DNA of 15,441 nucleotides, from the NCBI GenBank assembly GCA_026770575.1, contig MU657691.1, positions 8,772 to 24,212 of the forward strand, given 5' to 3'. The notes under the pieces were generated by a model, which searched no databases, was not told the DNA's origin, and worked only from the letters and a program-made list of their open reading frames with translations. Each line of letters opens with the position of its first letter. The stretch's first letter is position 1. The DNA is from Pelagophyceae sp. CCMP2097. Lineage: Eukaryota; Sar; Pelagophyceae. Made by a program: the position numbers and the translations under genes. Shown here one piece after another: positions 15,304 to 15,441 of this stretch.

Positions 15304-15441
15304 CTACGGCGCGGTGTCGGGCGACGCGGCGTCGCGCGACGTGGCGTCGAACGCAAAGGTGTCGGTGGCGTCGACGCGCGCGACACCGTGCGCCCCGGTG
15401 GCCTGACCAAACGGCGTCGACCAACGAGGACCGCCGACGCA
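15304..15441 (-). CDS. Edge-truncated reading frame fragment
   Basis: A minus-strand frame enters from the right edge and ends at TAG (15304-15306) after 45 codons. Its text includes GVARVDATDTFAFDATS and DAASPDTAP, with the same Asp/Ala/Thr bias as the ORF at 14777-15229. It could be an upstream exon of that gene, with an intron over about 15245-15310, but no good donor is visible. Too short to name. Confidence 0.25.
   Translation of the reverse strand, partial: CVGGPRWSTPFGQATGAHGVARVDATDTFAFDATSRDAASPDTAP

Overview
The window looks like nuclear DNA of a GC-rich eukaryotic microalga. The evidence is one very long Ala/Arg/Asp-rich open frame at about 5% of the codon diversity expected of an AT-rich genome, a plant/protist-type Mutator (MULE) transposase relic, nested DNA transposons with target-site duplications, minisatellites, a telomere-like TTAGGG-type tract, and no operon-style packing. 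A stramenopile such as a pelagophyte, or a haptophyte, is a reasonable guess, but nothing in the sequence fixes the lineage.

Layout. 1-360: GC-rich degenerate tandem repeats. 363-611: a broken acidic reading frame. 813-1556: decayed or spliced 5' region, with a signal-anchor-like segment, in front of the main gene. 1557-5663 (+): the main gene, 1368 residues. It reads as three successive Rossmann/methyltransferase-like segments followed by a C-terminal kinase-like catalytic-loop segment and a Cys-rich tail, so it is probably a secretory-pathway protein. 5664-8390: AT-rich, gene-free DNA holding three concentrically nested inverted-repeat elements (5708-6871, 6055-6644, 6179-6532), a direct duplication, a fold-back around a telomere-like tract (7404-7615), a palindrome and a pentanucleotide microsatellite. 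8391-10390: a roughly 30-bp minisatellite split by a fold-back transposon (about 8547-10178) whose long arms consist of repeated ATCGGTRTCACTTT-type motifs. Its left arm is itself interrupted by a 479-bp element with a TAT target duplication. 10413-14078 (-): a MULE transposase pseudogene (SAP-like N-terminus, DDE region, SWIM finger, AT-hook, zinc knuckle). It is interrupted at 11544-12723 by a 1180-bp terminal-inverted-repeat element with a perfect 8-bp target duplication. Removing that element and one duplication copy restores the transposase frame exactly. 14079-14776: gene-free, with a GC-rich island and AT-rich direct repeats. 14777-15441 (-): a low-complexity reading frame and an edge fragment, both tentative.

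The main gene is the only convincing host protein here. The rest is a transposon graveyard in which the order of insertion can be read: minisatellite, then fold-back element, then the 479-bp insert with its hairpin; and separately, MULE, then the 8-bp-TSD element.
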